From Wukongibacter sp050859025 (lineage in GTDB: Bacteria > Bacillota > Clostridia > Peptostreptococcales > Caminicellaceae): a stretch of 64,000 nucleotides of DNA. Both the position numbers and the translations under genes were made by a program. The number at the start of each line of letters is the position of its first letter. Within the stretch, counting starts at the first letter, position 1. The notes below the pieces were generated by a model, which did not search any database, had not been told where the DNA came from, and was given only the letters and a program-made list of their open reading frames with translations. Below, piece after piece: positions 12,953-21,885 of the stretch. Location of the stretch: positions 2,108,001-2,172,000 of the forward strand of contig NZ_CP138200.1 of assembly GCF_050859025.1 (NCBI RefSeq), written 5' to 3'.

Positions 12953-13012
12953 AGACTATAGTAAAAATGGACACTCCATCCATATGAGCTATAGTCTTAT
13001 TTTATTTTTTGT
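12953..13012 (+). terminator. Terminator of the tRNA array
   Basis: AGACTATAG (12953-12961) pairs with CTATAGTCT (12989-12997); an inner ATGGA/TCCAT hairpin sits in the loop, and a T-rich run follows. Confidence 0.7.
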
Positions 13013-13104
13013 TACTCTGATTTTTAACTAAAAAAATGCTAATCAGTGGTACATAAATCATAAGTATAGATTAGAAAAATTAATAAATAGACTGGCTAAA
13101 TAAA

Positions 13105-13134
13105 CCTTAAGCAAATATGCTTAGGGATTTTTTT
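13105..13134 (+). terminator. Hairpin and T-run just before the recombinase
   Basis: CCTTAAGC (13105-13112) pairs with GCTTAGGG (13119-13126, one G-T) and is followed by seven T. The upstream ATG at 13117 falls in this hairpin, which supports starting the recombinase at 13165. Confidence 0.65.
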
Positions 13135-13164
13135 ATGCCCAAAAACAGAAAGGAGAAAGTTATT

Positions 13165-14112
13165 ATGGCTAAAAGAATAACTATGAATTCAAATAAAGAT
13201 AATAAAGGTTTTAGAGAGGCTGAGAGAGAATTTATTAAGCACTGTAGATTGAAGAATTTATCTGAAAATACTTTAAGCTATTATGAGGAAACATTAGAAG
13301 TGTTTATCAAATATATAGATAAGAATGATATTAAATTAAAGGAAATAGATAGTATCTTTGTAGATGACTATTTACTATATCTAAAAAACTCAGGTATAAA
13401 GAGTGTTTCCATTAATACTAGACTTAGAGGTTTAAGAGCTTTTCTCTATTGGTGTATGAAAAGAGGATATATGGAATCATTTAAAATTCAACTTATAAAA
13501 CAGGAGGAAGTAATAAAAGAAACATATACAGATGAAGAATTAAAGCTGCTATTGAAGAAGCCAAATATGAAGAAATGTGCTTTTCCTGAATACAGAAATT
13601 GGGTGATGGTTAATTTTTTAATAGCTACAGGAGTAAGACTATCAACACTTGTATCTATTAGAATAAAAGATACTGATCTAGAAAATAGCTTTTTAAAGAC
13701 AGTTCATAATAAAAATCGAAAACAGCAAATTATACCTATATCTAATGCATTAAATAAGGTCTTGATAGAATATCTAGAGTATAGAAATCATGAGAGTGAT
13801 GAAGATTATTTATTTTGCAACCAGTATGGTGAGAAATTAACTACAAATGCTTGTAGAATAGCGGTTAGTAGATTTGGTCAAAAAAGAGGCATTGCTCATT
13901 GTGGAGTACATAAATTTAGACATACCTTTGCTAAGAATTGGATTTTAGCTGGTGGGGATGTGTTTAGACTTCAGAAGATATTAGGGCATTCTTCTATGGA
14001 TATTGTGAGGAAGTATGTGAATATCTATGGGAAAGATCTTCAGAAGGATTTTGATAGGTTTAATGTTCTGGATAGGCTTAGCGATAATAAGGATTATATT
14101 AAGATGAGATAA
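13165..14112 (+). CDS. Tyrosine recombinase / integrase
   Basis: 315 residues from the ATG at 13165, chosen because an AAAGGAG site lies 8 bases upstream and the longer start lies inside a terminator-like hairpin. The N-terminal SAM-like core-binding domain covers about 15-110 ('EFIKHCRLKNLSENTLSYYEETLEVFIKYI'). The catalytic domain follows, with the first Arg in 'ATGVRLSTLVSIR', H-x-x-R in 'HKFRHTFAKNW', a second His in 'ILGHSSMDIVRKY', and the Tyr nucleophile in 'KYVNIYG'. It cuts and rejoins DNA at specific sites. Standing next to a tRNA array it may be the integrase of a decayed element, but no matching attachment repeat was found in the window. Confidence 0.9.
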   Translation: MAKRITMNSNKDNKGFREAEREFIKHCRLKNLSENTLSYYEETLEVFIKYIDKNDIKLKEIDSIFVDDYLLYLKNSGIKSVSINTRLRGLRAFLYWCMKRGYMESFKIQLIKQEEVIKETYTDEELKLLLKKPNMKKCAFPEYRNWVMVNFLIATGVRLSTLVSIRIKDTDLENSFLKTVHNKNRKQQIIPISNALNKVLIEYLEYRNHESDEDYLFCNQYGEKLTTNACRIAVSRFGQKRGIAHCGVHKFRHTFAKNWILAGGDVFRLQKILGHSSMDIVRKYVNIYGKDLQKDFDRFNVLDRLSDNKDYIKMR

Positions 14113-14349
14113 GATGAAATATTTATAAGAAAATATTAATTTTTTAAAAGATATTAAGGGGTTGATATATATAGACATATTAGCCCCTCAAATTATTTAT
14201 AGATATACTAATTTATAGCAAATATATGGATTACGACATAATTAGATAAAGGATTAAAGAAAAAATTAGTGAATTAAATAATATGATCTAAAGTATTCTA
14301 TCATAGTCAATAAGTTCTAAGTGTAGATTTTAGTGTATACAAAAGCAAA

Positions 14350-14637
14350 GTGATTAATACTTGGGTTCATATTATGTCTATAATTGGAATATCAATACAT
14401 ATTAGATTGTCTCTGTTTTTATGTTTAATTGTATTCCAAGGGATGATTACAATAACTAACAATAATGTTGTAAGAGATAAGACTAGACTATATTTATTAG
14501 CTCAAATAGCTGTAGAGTTAGTCAAGCTCTCAGAAAAAGAAAAGGGATTAGTAGTAGAAAGAGCATACGATAAGGATTCAATTTCTTTAAAAGGATTTTA
14601 TGATACTTTGAATGATTATATGGGATGTAAGATATAA
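14350..14637 (+). CDS. Small hypothetical protein, uncertain
   Basis: A 95-residue frame from a GTG with no clear ribosome binding site. The N-terminal half has a hydrophobic stretch ('IIGISIHIRLSLFLCLIVFQGMI'); the C-terminal half is charged and helix-like ('KTRLYLLAQIAVELVKLSEKEKGLVVE'). I do not recognise it. It may be the tail of a decayed gene. Confidence 0.35.
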   Translation: MINTWVHIMSIIGISIHIRLSLFLCLIVFQGMITITNNNVVRDKTRLYLLAQIAVELVKLSEKEKGLVVERAYDKDSISLKGFYDTLNDYMGCKI

Positions 14638-14697
14638 AATAGTAAAGAATATTTATTTTGATTTAAGCAAATAATTACGATTTCTAGGAGGCAAGAA

Positions 14698-15321
14698 ATG
14701 AAGAATGCTAAATTGAATTTTGAAAAGTTTATTATAATTATTTATATCATTGCTCTTATATTAGCGTATTTTGTTAATTATAAATGCATGTATATAGATT
14801 TTTTCATAGTTGGGATTTTTATGTGCTATAGACATATTATGATATTCATTTTTGGTCCTCAGTATAAAATTCGAAAAAAGATGAAAGGTGAATATAAAAA
14901 ATATAAGAAGAAAGATACTTTAGATGTATTTGAAGATATAAAAAAATACTATTATGAGAATGATTTTTCTACTGAAGAATTGTTAAGTAGGAAGTTAGAA
15001 CTAGAAAAGAACGCTTATATTCAAGAAAATATTGTCATAGGTTGTTTTTCAGGTTTTATAGTTAGTTTTCTATTTTTTATGATCAATGGATTAGATATTA
15101 TTAATATTTTAGAAAAAGATCCAGGTATCATAGAATATGCTGTACTATCAATATTTATTTTAATTGTGTTTTCAGTTGCAACCATTTGTCTTTTAGGGTT
15201 AATGTATTTTTTTAGTCTTAGACCAACTAGGGATAAGTCAGTAAAATTGTATTTGCAAGAAAAGGAATTAGGAATAGTTATAGAAAAATTAAATAACAAA
15301 CTAGAAGAAGCAAATAGATAA
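14698..15321 (+). CDS. Hypothetical membrane protein
   Basis: 207 residues behind a good CTAGGAGG site. Two hydrophobic segments lie near the N-terminus (about 10-28 and 33-55), a charged, coiled-coil-like middle at 60-105 ('KKMKGEYKKYKKKDTLDVFEDIKKYY'), and two further membrane segments at about 107-127 and 143-172, then a charged tail ('LYLQEKELGIVIEKLNNKLEEANR'). Four membrane passes with a cytoplasmic loop are likely. I do not recognise a family. It lies 60 bases before a potassium-channel gene, so the two may be co-transcribed. Confidence 0.7.
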   Translation: MKNAKLNFEKFIIIIYIIALILAYFVNYKCMYIDFFIVGIFMCYRHIMIFIFGPQYKIRKKMKGEYKKYKKKDTLDVFEDIKKYYYENDFSTEELLSRKLELEKNAYIQENIVIGCFSGFIVSFLFFMINGLDIINILEKDPGIIEYAVLSIFILIVFSVATICLLGLMYFFSLRPTRDKSVKLYLQEKELGIVIEKLNNKLEEANR

Positions 15322-15381
15322 TTATTAAAAAAAGCAATGTCTTTTAGATAAATATATAAGGTTGTAAAGGGCTGGTTTAAT

Positions 15382-15999
15382 ATGCGAAGTATTACAAAAG
15401 ATAAAAAATTATTATTGTTCTATGAAATATTTATAGCTTTATTAGCTTTTATAGCAGTCAGTTTGTCTTTTCTAGATATTTTAGGAAAAATATCCATAGA
15501 ATCATCAAGTGTTTTCTATTTTTTAGATATAAGTATATTGATAGTTTTCGCTATTGATTATTTTATAAGACTAGTTCTAGCAGGTAATAAAAGGAGATTC
15601 TTTAAGCAAAATATTCTGGCTTTAATAGCTATAATTCCTTTTAATTCTTTGTTTAGAGCTTTCCGATTAGTTAGATTAGTAAAAGTTCTTCGTTTATCAA
15701 AGTTAATTAGATTAACTAGGTTTATAAGACTTTTTGCATTTTCTAGAAAGTTTCTGAGTAAAGTTGATAAATTTATTCATACTAATGGCTTTATTTATGT
15801 AATAAACCTTACTATAACAACTATAATTTTAGGTTCTATAGGCATTTATTATGTAGAGCAAGGTTTTACTATAAATTCATTTGAAGACGCGATATGGTGG
15901 AGCTTTGTAACTACTACCACCGTAGGTTATGGAGATATTTCTCCTGTGACTAGCCTTGGAAGAATAATTGCAGCAGTGAAGGGCTTGGGGTCAGGCTAG
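15382..15999 (+). pseudogene. Voltage-gated potassium channel, 3' end lost
   Basis: 205 residues of a bacterial Kv-type channel. Hydrophobic S1-S3-like segments are followed by an Arg-rich S4 ('FRLVRLVKVLRLSKLIRLTRFIRL', about residues 94-117), an S5 segment, and the pore helix with selectivity filter 'TTTTVGYGD'. Soon after the filter the frame runs into a copy of the palindromic repeat (15987-16053) and stops. The S6 helix and any cytoplasmic domain are missing, so a working channel is unlikely. The last residues (LGSG) are encoded by the repeat itself. This is a clear case of disruption by a mobile repeat, unless the remainder lies elsewhere. Confidence 0.75.
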
Positions 16000-16053
16000 A
16001 ACATGTAATTTAAAGCAATAATTTATAATCCAGATTTTATATGTTCTCACCCC
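15987..16053 (+). repeat. Palindromic REP-like repeat, copy 1
   Basis: About 67 bases: GGGGTCAGGCTAGAACAT, an AT-rich core 'gtaatttaaagcaataatttataatc' split by the fold, then ATGTTCTCACCCC. The arms pair across the AT-rich core. It interrupts the potassium channel gene. Confidence 0.8.
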
Positions 16054-16079
16054 ATATTCTTTTTGAATCTTTTGTAAAC

Positions 16080-16127
16080 AAAAAATCTCCTTTTAATAAC
16101 ATTTTACTGTTATAGAAAAGGAGATTT
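16080..16127 (-). terminator. Terminator of prsA
   Basis: On the minus strand AAATCTCCTTTT pairs perfectly with AAAAGGAGATTT and is followed by a T-run (A-run on the plus strand at 16078-16085). It lies just beyond the prsA stop. Confidence 0.75.
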
Positions 16128-16151
16128 AAGATTTTACTTATATGGCTTGTA

Positions 16152-17036
16152 TTAATTTTTTTCAAGAGAGTTTGTTACTTTATATTCTTCTCGTTTATTT
16201 TGAAGCCACTCATCATAGGCTGTTGGCATCTTTTGCTCAATTAAAATTTCTTTGATTTCTTCCTTGTTTTCATCATAATTTGCTTCCTTTGCCTCTTTTA
16301 TTTCCTCAACCTTTATAATATGGTATCCATATTGAGTTTTAACTGGGTCACTAATTTCCCCTGCTTCTAAAGTAAAAGCCGCATCTTCAAACTCAGGTAC
16401 CATCTGTCCTTTTACTACGTATCCAAGGTCTCCGCCATTCTCTTTGTTGTTTTGATCTAATGAGTATTCCTTTGCTAATTTAGTAAAATCTTCACCTGCT
16501 AACAACTTATTTTTTACTTCCTGAGCCTTCTCTTCACTGTCAACCAAGATATGACTAGTCTTCACCTGTTCTTGTTGTGCAAAGCTTGCTTTATTATCAT
16601 TGAAATATTGTTTCATTTCATCTTCTGTTATAGTTAATGAAGGTTCTAATAATTTTTCTATTTTTATACTTGATTTAATATTTTTTTTCAAATCATCTTT
16701 TGTATATCCAGCATTTTCTAGCACCTGATTAAAGGCATCTTCACTACCATAATAATCTATGATTTTTTTCATTTCTTTTTCTATATCTTCCTCAGTAACT
16801 TCAATATTTTCCTTTTTAACTTCTAACTCAACAATTTTTTCAGATATTAGTGATTCTAATGCTTCTACCCCATTTTGATTAACTAGGCTTTGATATAGCT
16901 CTTCTTTAGTAATGTTTTCATCTCCTACACTAGCTACAATATCCTTGCTTTGGCAACCAGTTACACTTACAATTACTAATAATAAAGAAATCGTCAATAA
17001 AAATTTATATTTCCTTTTGGACATTAGTTTTTTCAT
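16152..17036 (-). CDS. prsA: PrsA/SurA-type peptidyl-prolyl isomerase lipoprotein
   Basis: About 294 residues. A lipoprotein signal peptide ends at the lipobox 'SVTGC' (Cys about residue 28), so it is anchored on the outer face of the membrane. Residues ~35-140 are a SurA-N-like chaperone domain. Residues ~155-255 are a parvulin rotamase: 'VKTSHILVDSEEKAQEV', 'FTKLAKEYSLDQNNKENGGDLGYV', 'MVPEFEDAAFTLEAGEISDPVKTQYGYHIIKV'. It helps secreted proteins fold. The ATG at 17036 is my choice; an in-frame TTG nine bases upstream, with better spacing from the GAGGAG site, is possible. It is transcribed alone. Confidence 0.9.
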   Translation of the reverse strand: MKKLMSKRKYKFLLTISLLLVIVSVTGCQSKDIVASVGDENITKEELYQSLVNQNGVEALESLISEKIVELEVKKENIEVTEEDIEKEMKKIIDYYGSEDAFNQVLENAGYTKDDLKKNIKSSIKIEKLLEPSLTITEDEMKQYFNDNKASFAQQEQVKTSHILVDSEEKAQEVKNKLLAGEDFTKLAKEYSLDQNNKENGGDLGYVVKGQMVPEFEDAAFTLEAGEISDPVKTQYGYHIIKVEEIKEAKEANYDENKEEIKEILIEQKMPTAYDEWLQNKREEYKVTNSLEKN

Positions 17037-17179
17037 CAAGTTCAAATCTCCTCTCCATCTAGTAAATAATGTACTACTTTTTCTTTCTATAAGTCTTCTA
17101 ACCTATGTTACCAGAAATTTATAAATAAATCATGAACTATTTATGAACAAATGGGGGTGGAACATAAGAGAGCAGATAG

Positions 17180-17255
17180 ATTTTACTAATTTACTAAAAA
17201 TAATGAAACTTAGCCAATAGAAGCCTTAAAGGAAAATTAGTAAAGCTCTGTTCCT
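17180..17255 (+). repeat. Short remnant with the ends of the IS200-like element
   Basis: TTTTACTAATTTACTAAA followed by 'gccaatagaagcc' matches the left end of the element at 21441, and AAAATTAGTAAAGC at the right matches its inverted right end at 24803-24816. The interior is missing, so it looks like a miniature, internally deleted copy. Confidence 0.55.
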
Positions 17256-17441
17256 GCTACAATGCTGTACATGGCAAATAAAGCATATCTGTGACTTTAA
17301 TTGCCAATTTCTGTTTTTAGGTGTATTCTTATAGGTGTAAGAGTAACGGTTACTCTTTAATTATTTGGATTTTATTATGCCAAAACAAAATTAGAGTACA
17401 TACAGGTAAATTGATTAAATATTACACAAAGGGAAAACTGC

Positions 17442-17507
17442 GTCAGGTTAGAACATGTAATTTAAAGTAATAATTTATAATCCAGATTTTATATGTTCTA
17501 GCCTGAC
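17442..17507 (+). repeat. Palindromic REP-like repeat, copy 2
   Basis: Arms GTCAGGTTAGAACAT and ATGTTCTAGCCTGAC pair with one G-T, around the AT-rich core shared with the other copies. A short CTTCTTCTCTTTT tail follows, also seen after copies 3 and 4. Confidence 0.85.
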
Positions 17508-17663
17508 TTCTTCTCTTTTTCTATCTTAGCTAGCTATATTCTTTGAAGATAGGCTAAATAAATACCACTACTAAAAATTAATCCATAAGTTTCCTCGGGA
17601 CAGATATACACACTATGAACCAAAATAATCTATATAAATAATATTTATGATGTTTTATACATT

Positions 17664-18263
17664 TTAGTTAGTAATTTTCAATTTTTCTTTACCTTTTACG
17701 CTTCTTTTACTTTTAATTTCTTTCCAATTAGCACTTGTGTTTTTAATTTTATTCAAATCATCAGGTATTTTTTGAATATCATTATTTTTTATACTTTCAG
17801 TGCTCTTTTCTATCTTAGATTTTTTATACACATTGGTTCCATCTGATTCTTTATATGCTACAATTACTTCTTTTCCGTCCTTTTTAATATAAATTAAAGG
17901 TAGCACTGAACCTATAGGTAGCTCTTTCCTATATGAGCTTATTACCTTTAATATATATTTAACATCAACTTCTGATGAATCTAAATATTTTTCTGGATTG
18001 TTATTTAAATCGCCTAGATCAGATAGAGTTATTGTCGAGTAATATTTTTTATTTATATCATTATATTTTTCTACATCTTCCCATGCATCTTTCACCTCAT
18101 TTTTAACCTTTTCTATCATATTTCTTTCATCAATTGTTTTACTTACTTTGAATTTGTCATATCTAGTATCTAATTTTCCATAAGGATTTTCTTTAGCAAA
18201 AGTACTCATACCAGCCATCATTAAGGCAATTATGCACACTGTTATTATTGTTTTTTTCTTCAT
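17664..18263 (-). CDS. Small secreted protein, function unknown
   Basis: 199 residues with a classic signal peptide ('MKKKTIITVCIIALMMAGMSTFA', cleavage near 23) and an AAAGGTGG ribosome binding site. The mature part is hydrophilic and Lys-rich ('YNDINKKYYSTITLSDLGDLNNNPEKYLDSSEVDVKYIL', 'PLIYIKKDGKEVIVAYKESDGTNVYKKSKIEKS'). I do not recognise a domain. It lies 39 bases after an interrupted gene for another exported protein on the same strand, so the two were probably one operon. Confidence 0.7.
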   Translation of the reverse strand: MKKKTIITVCIIALMMAGMSTFAKENPYGKLDTRYDKFKVSKTIDERNMIEKVKNEVKDAWEDVEKYNDINKKYYSTITLSDLGDLNNNPEKYLDSSEVDVKYILKVISSYRKELPIGSVLPLIYIKKDGKEVIVAYKESDGTNVYKKSKIEKSTESIKNNDIQKIPDDLNKIKNTSANWKEIKSKRSVKGKEKLKITN

Positions 18264-18302
18264 TATTTTTCCACCTTTCTATATTAAAATAAATATCTAA
18301 AA

Positions 18303-18701
18303 TTACCAAATAACAGATAGAGAATCTTCAGTATATTCTATACGATATGATTCCCAATTATCATCGCCGTGAAAGACTTTGTGCTCTGTAAAAGTCTCAA
18401 TAAAATACCCACCTCATATGTCAGTATACGTTTCATCTATAGATGCTATTGCTTCTCCGCTTCCAGAACTATCTATATCTGAATCTGTAGGATTGTCATA
18501 AAGGTCTCCATCCATATAAACATCTGTATCAACAGTTGCAGCTAATATCGGTTTCGAACTATAACCTTCTGTTAGTGCAGACATATTAACTTTAGCAGTT
18601 CCTTCACTTTCAACCCCGCTGGCCGAGTACATAGACGTAGCATAAACGATTGCGCCTGACACTAGTTCTATTAAAAGTAATGAACCTGTACTAATTTTCA
18701 A
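18303..18701 (-). pseudogene. Exported small protein gene with an in-frame TGA
   Basis: A frame of 95 codons from a TTG start (18701) ends at TGA (18416-18414), but the same frame stays open for another 36 codons to a TAA at 18303. The downstream part reads like real protein ('GYFIETFTEHKVFHGDDNWESYRIEYTEDSLSVIW'). The N-terminus has a Lys-rich stretch and a hydrophobic core ('STGSLLLIELVSGAIVYA') like a signal peptide, and the upstream frame also continues without an ATG. A nonsense mutation in a ~131-residue exported protein is the simplest reading. I see no obvious SECIS-like hairpin directly after the TGA. Confidence 0.55.
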
Positions 18702-18860
18702 TAACTTTTTTTTCGTATTTTTTTTACATAATATATAGTAACATATATTTATGTAAAAAATTGTAAAATACAGTCGGAAAATATTTTTTTATCCAACACT
18801 ATCCTATAAGACAAATTTAGAATATTATTATCACTGCCAAGTCAGTATAAAAAACTTGGA

Positions 18861-18926
18861 ATCAGGCTAGAACATGTAATTTAAAGTAGTAATTTATAAT
18901 CCAGATCTTATATGTTCTAGCCCGAC
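18861..18926 (+). repeat. Palindromic REP-like repeat, copy 3
   Basis: ATCAGGCTAGAACAT and ATGTTCTAGCCCGAC flank the shared AT-rich core; the conserved TCCTTCTCTTTC tail follows. Confidence 0.85.
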
Positions 18927-18962
18927 TCCTTCTCTTTCATATGGGTCAATATATATGATATT

Positions 18963-19050
18963 TTGAGTAAAATAATTCCAAATCATGATATAATGGAAAA
19001 AGAATATTCCGTATATAGGAGAGTATTGCCGACACTAACAGTTAGATGAC
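18963..19050 (+). promoter_or_regulatory. Repeated promoter-leader segment, copy A
   Basis: TTGAGT (18965-18970) and TATAAT (18989-18994) sit inside a segment that is very similar to 39617-39703 (shared 'gagtaaaataattccaaat', 'atgatataat', 'agaatatt', 'gtattgc', 'gctaac.gtta'). It drives the next gene after a 5' leader of about 190 bases that contains a small CCTAGG..CCTAGG hairpin near 19073-19100. Confidence 0.5.
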
Positions 19051-19187
19051 ATGCTCATTTAGAAGTATTAGTGACCTAGGCATATCTGGTAATCCCTAGG
19101 TTATGTGGACATGGACTACTCATTTCAGCATATTTCTTTAGAGGATAAAAGAATAATAAATGAGGCAAAGAGAGGATAAAAATCATA

Positions 19188-19697
19188 ATGAAAATCACTA
19201 AGGGTAAGATGATGGCTTTATTAATCTTGATAATGTTTGCGATAACACTTAATTTAGTTAAAGAGAATCAAAGCTATAAGAGATTTATATCGGAAGATAT
19301 GAAACAATCGACTGAAAAATTTAATAAGCACTTTTATAGTATTAGGGATATGATAAACAGTATTTTAACAAATGATGTAAAAGCACAAGTTGGCTATGAT
19401 GAGGTTAATAATCTTATGATTATACATAAGACTATATCAAGGGAATTATTTAATTCATATAAGAAATACTGCAAACTTGGGGGTAAATATGATAAAAGTT
19501 TTCAAGAATTATATGATGATTTTCAAGAAAAAAGGTATATAGTTGCAGAGTATTATGAAAACCTCAATAAAAGACTAGATAAAAAATTGGATAAAAGTAC
19601 ATATATAATTTTAGGAGATGATGATATCAGCAAATTGAGGTCAATATTGATCTTTTATAATGATACTAAAAGAGAATTCGAGAAGTTGATGAAGTAA
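19188..19697 (+). CDS. Membrane-anchored hypothetical protein
   Basis: 169 residues. One N-terminal membrane helix ('MMALLILIMFAITLNLV', about 8-24) is followed by a long, charged and mostly helical domain ('RFISEDMKQSTEKFNKHFYSIRDMINSIL', 'SFQELYDDFQEKRYIVAEYYENLNKRLDKKLDKS'). It probably faces outside the membrane as a coiled coil. I do not recognise a family. AGAGAGGA lies upstream at a long spacing. The leader comes from the repeated promoter segment. Confidence 0.6.
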   Translation: MKITKGKMMALLILIMFAITLNLVKENQSYKRFISEDMKQSTEKFNKHFYSIRDMINSILTNDVKAQVGYDEVNNLMIIHKTISRELFNSYKKYCKLGGKYDKSFQELYDDFQEKRYIVAEYYENLNKRLDKKLDKSTYIILGDDDISKLRSILIFYNDTKREFEKLMK

Positions 19698-20176
19698 AAT
19701 ACTACAATTTAAGTTTGTATTTGGAAGATAAATGTTGTCAACCTTTTACAATTTTTATTACTATTGTTTCAGCAGGACTTTTGATTGTAAGTAATTGTGG
19801 TCTAGAGGTAGATAATAAAGCTGTAATGACTTTCGTAAAAAATGCTTGTACCATAGGTATTGCATTGAGCGTGCTGAACAATTCAGCTACTTTTGAATCA
19901 TGGTATATTACTTTAGACAATTACAATGGATGAAGTAACCCTAAGACCAGAATTACTGAAATAAAATGATGTTGCATAGGCAGACTTCATTGGATAGAAT
20001 TTAGTTTCACACACCAATTTCAGTTGCTTACCTGTGATGAAAAAAATCCGTAAAACCTATGCGGATAAAGCTATTATATTTAAAAAAAGTTGGCTTGTTA
20101 AGTTATTAAGACAGAAGTTAATCCTGCATAAAAATATTAAAATTTTGACAGAAACATCAAAATAGAAAGATATTTA
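19698..20176. other. Intergenic, possible decayed small frames
   Basis: A 72-residue TTG-started frame (19715-19933) with one hydrophobic segment, and a basic 42-residue ATG frame (20037-20165), are present. Neither has a ribosome binding site. I see nothing else. Confidence 0.3.
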
Positions 20177-20914
20177 TTAATCTTTTTGTTTTATAAACTT
20201 TTTTGAAATTGTTGTAATAAATTCGTCATTATCTGGTTTTGATGCAAAATATTTAATAAGTAATTCTTTATTTCCTCTGCTCCAAGTTGACTCAATAACA
20301 TGTTGTATGTATCTACGAATTATATTTTTAGAATATCCAGATTGCTTTGATATATAGGAATATATATCTTTAATCTCAAAATCTAATATCTGATTTTCTA
20401 CAATCATAATAATAGCTTCTTGTAAAAATTGATAGCCCTTTAAATAAGTTGGTACCCTCATATCGGTAAATAAACTATTTAATTCTACTAAAAAGTTCAT
20501 GTCTACGCTTGGTTTTATATCTGTTTTACTATCAATGATGCTTATATTACAATTTGCTAATTTTCTTATCTTTTTAGTAATTTCATTAAAATTTATAGGT
20601 TTTATTAAATAACAATCAGCTCCTAAGGTTAATGCTTCTCTAATAATATTTTCTTGTCTTGAGGCTGATATTACAATTATTTTGAGGTTCTTAATACCCT
20701 TTATTTTCCTCAAAAACCCTAACCCATCTAGATGAGGCATTATAATATCAAGAAGTACTACATCTGGTTTAGTTTCTAACAGTAATTTAAAGCCTTCTTC
20801 TCCATCGTTAGCTATACCAACTACACTCATATCATCTCGACTGTTTATTAGTTCTAATAAAATTTCACATGCGTTTTTGTTATCGTCTACTATTAGTATT
20901 TTTAATTTCTTCAT
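20177..20914 (-). CDS. Spo0A-family response regulator (probable paralogue)
   Basis: 245 residues from an ATG with GAGGA 8 bases upstream. The receiver domain has acidic pocket D10/D11, phospho-acceptor D56 ('VVLLDIIMPHLDGLGFL') and Lys in 'YLIKPINF'. The C-terminal ~105 residues match the Spo0A DNA-binding domain: 'MRVPTYLKGYQFLQEAIIMIVEN', 'YSYISKQSGYSKNIIRRYIQHVIESTWSRGN', ending 'NDEFITTISKKFI'. The usual Spo0A recognition helix reads 'TTPSRVERAIRHAIEVAW'; here it is 'YSKNIIRRYIQHVIESTW', so this is diverged and may be a second Spo0A-like regulator rather than the master one. It stands alone, a few kb from a Spo0E-like gene. Confidence 0.85.
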   Translation of the reverse strand: MKKLKILIVDDNKNACEILLELINSRDDMSVVGIANDGEEGFKLLLETKPDVVLLDIIMPHLDGLGFLRKIKGIKNLKIIVISASRQENIIREALTLGADCYLIKPINFNEITKKIRKLANCNISIIDSKTDIKPSVDMNFLVELNSLFTDMRVPTYLKGYQFLQEAIIMIVENQILDFEIKDIYSYISKQSGYSKNIIRRYIQHVIESTWSRGNKELLIKYFASKPDNDEFITTISKKFIKQKD

Positions 20915-20950
20915 TATTATATCCTCGCTTATTGAGTATATTTTTTTCAA

Positions 20951-21514
20951 AGTTAGATATTTTGCACAAAATCATTTTTGTAAAATATTACAATAGAATA
21001 TTTGATATGTGCTTACATAATATAGATTACGAAAACTGCCAATTATTTGGGGTACTATATTTAAATAATAAATAGAAAAATTATGGATACAGGTTGATTT
21101 ATTATAAATTTATGTAATTGTCCCTTCGCATGAATTTCATGTGGAACTATATCATGTAATAACTAGGGGAAACAATAAAGAGAAAATACAGGGACTGATA
21201 CGGGTTTAAACTATATTCATATAAAAGCTTAAGCACGTTTTTATTGAAAATCCATATATAGTAAATAGCATTCCTATGCCGTGTATTAAATCTGACGAGG
21301 ATAGTATAGATAAAGACCAAATAGGATTTTAGTTACATTGAGAAGAATCAGGGAGCGTAAACTACAGCTCCCTTGACTAAATACAAGTTTTACTTACTTT
21401 TCTGAAAACGTTGACTAGAATGGTGATTGGAAAAAGATAGGGGGGGTCAGGCTTTACTAATTTACTAAAGAGAATATAACCTAACTAATAGAAGCTTTAC
21501 TTAAAAGTGATATG
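20951..21514. other. Non-coding region with transposase debris
   Basis: No intact gene. 21145-21235 is a short fragment similar to the Y1 transposase remnants ('catgtaataactaggggaaa' and 'gggtttaaactatattcata'). A 7-bp hairpin AGGGAGC/GCTCCCT lies at 21350-21373 without a T-run. The left end of another remnant begins at 21441. Confidence 0.4.
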
Positions 21515-21750
21515 ATGACAAGAAAACCTATAATACATCATGATGGGGTACTAATAATGTAATAACTAGAGGGAACAGTAAAGAGAAAATATTTGAAAGA
21601 GAAGATGAAAAAGAAGAATATTTAAGAAATTATTAAAAAATGCAGAGTTAGATACGGATTTAAACTATATTCATATAAAAGCTTGTAGATGATAAATAAG
21701 TTAGTAGGGATTGCTCCTGTTTATTTTTTACATTAATGCCTGACTTATTT
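21441..21750 (+). mobile_element. Decayed REP-associated (IS200-like) transposase element
   Basis: Left end GGGGGGTCAGGCTTTACTAA, then a leader, then a broken reading frame from ATG 21515. The reading is 'MTRKPIIHHDGVL', (frameshift) 'NVITRGNSKEKIFEREDEKEEYLR', then after a stop and shift 'KCRVRYGFKLYSYK'. This is the start of REP-associated tyrosine transposases (Y1 family), which typically run R-K-P-R-I-x-x-x-G-x-x-Y-H-V-x-x-R-G-N-N..I-F. The catalytic H-x-H and Tyr regions are gone. Confidence 0.7.
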
Positions 21751-21790
21751 TCACTTTTAAGTAAATTTTGAAGCAAATTTGAATCTTAAG

Positions 21791-21799
21791 CATACTATA
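21791..21799 (+). promoter_or_regulatory. Sporulation-type -10 box before the collagen-like gene
   Basis: CATACTATA fits CATAnnnTA, the -10 consensus of sigma-K (and close to sigma-E). It lies about 87 bases before the start codon. No clear -35 AC element is at the right distance, so this is suggestive only. Confidence 0.35.
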
Positions 21800-21885
21800 A
21801 AATGAGACTAGTTTATAGGTTTTCAATTTTTTTGATGAACAGGTTTATGGTCTTAACAATTTTAAATTAAAAAAGGAGGTATAAT

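Noticed and set aside
13117..13164. Upstream start of the recombinase
   Set aside because: The ATG falls in a terminator-like hairpin; a ribosome binding site sits before ATG 13165.
18414..18416. TGA as selenocysteine codon
   Set aside because: No clear hairpin follows and no selenoprotein family is recognised; the YqeB-type genes point to labile selenium, which does not need UGA decoding.
19715..19933. 72-residue frame with a hydrophobic segment
   Set aside because: TTG start, no ribosome binding site, no family match; could be chance in AT-rich DNA.
20037..20165. 42-residue basic frame
   Set aside because: No ribosome binding site and no recognisable family; kept only as a note in the intergenic entry.
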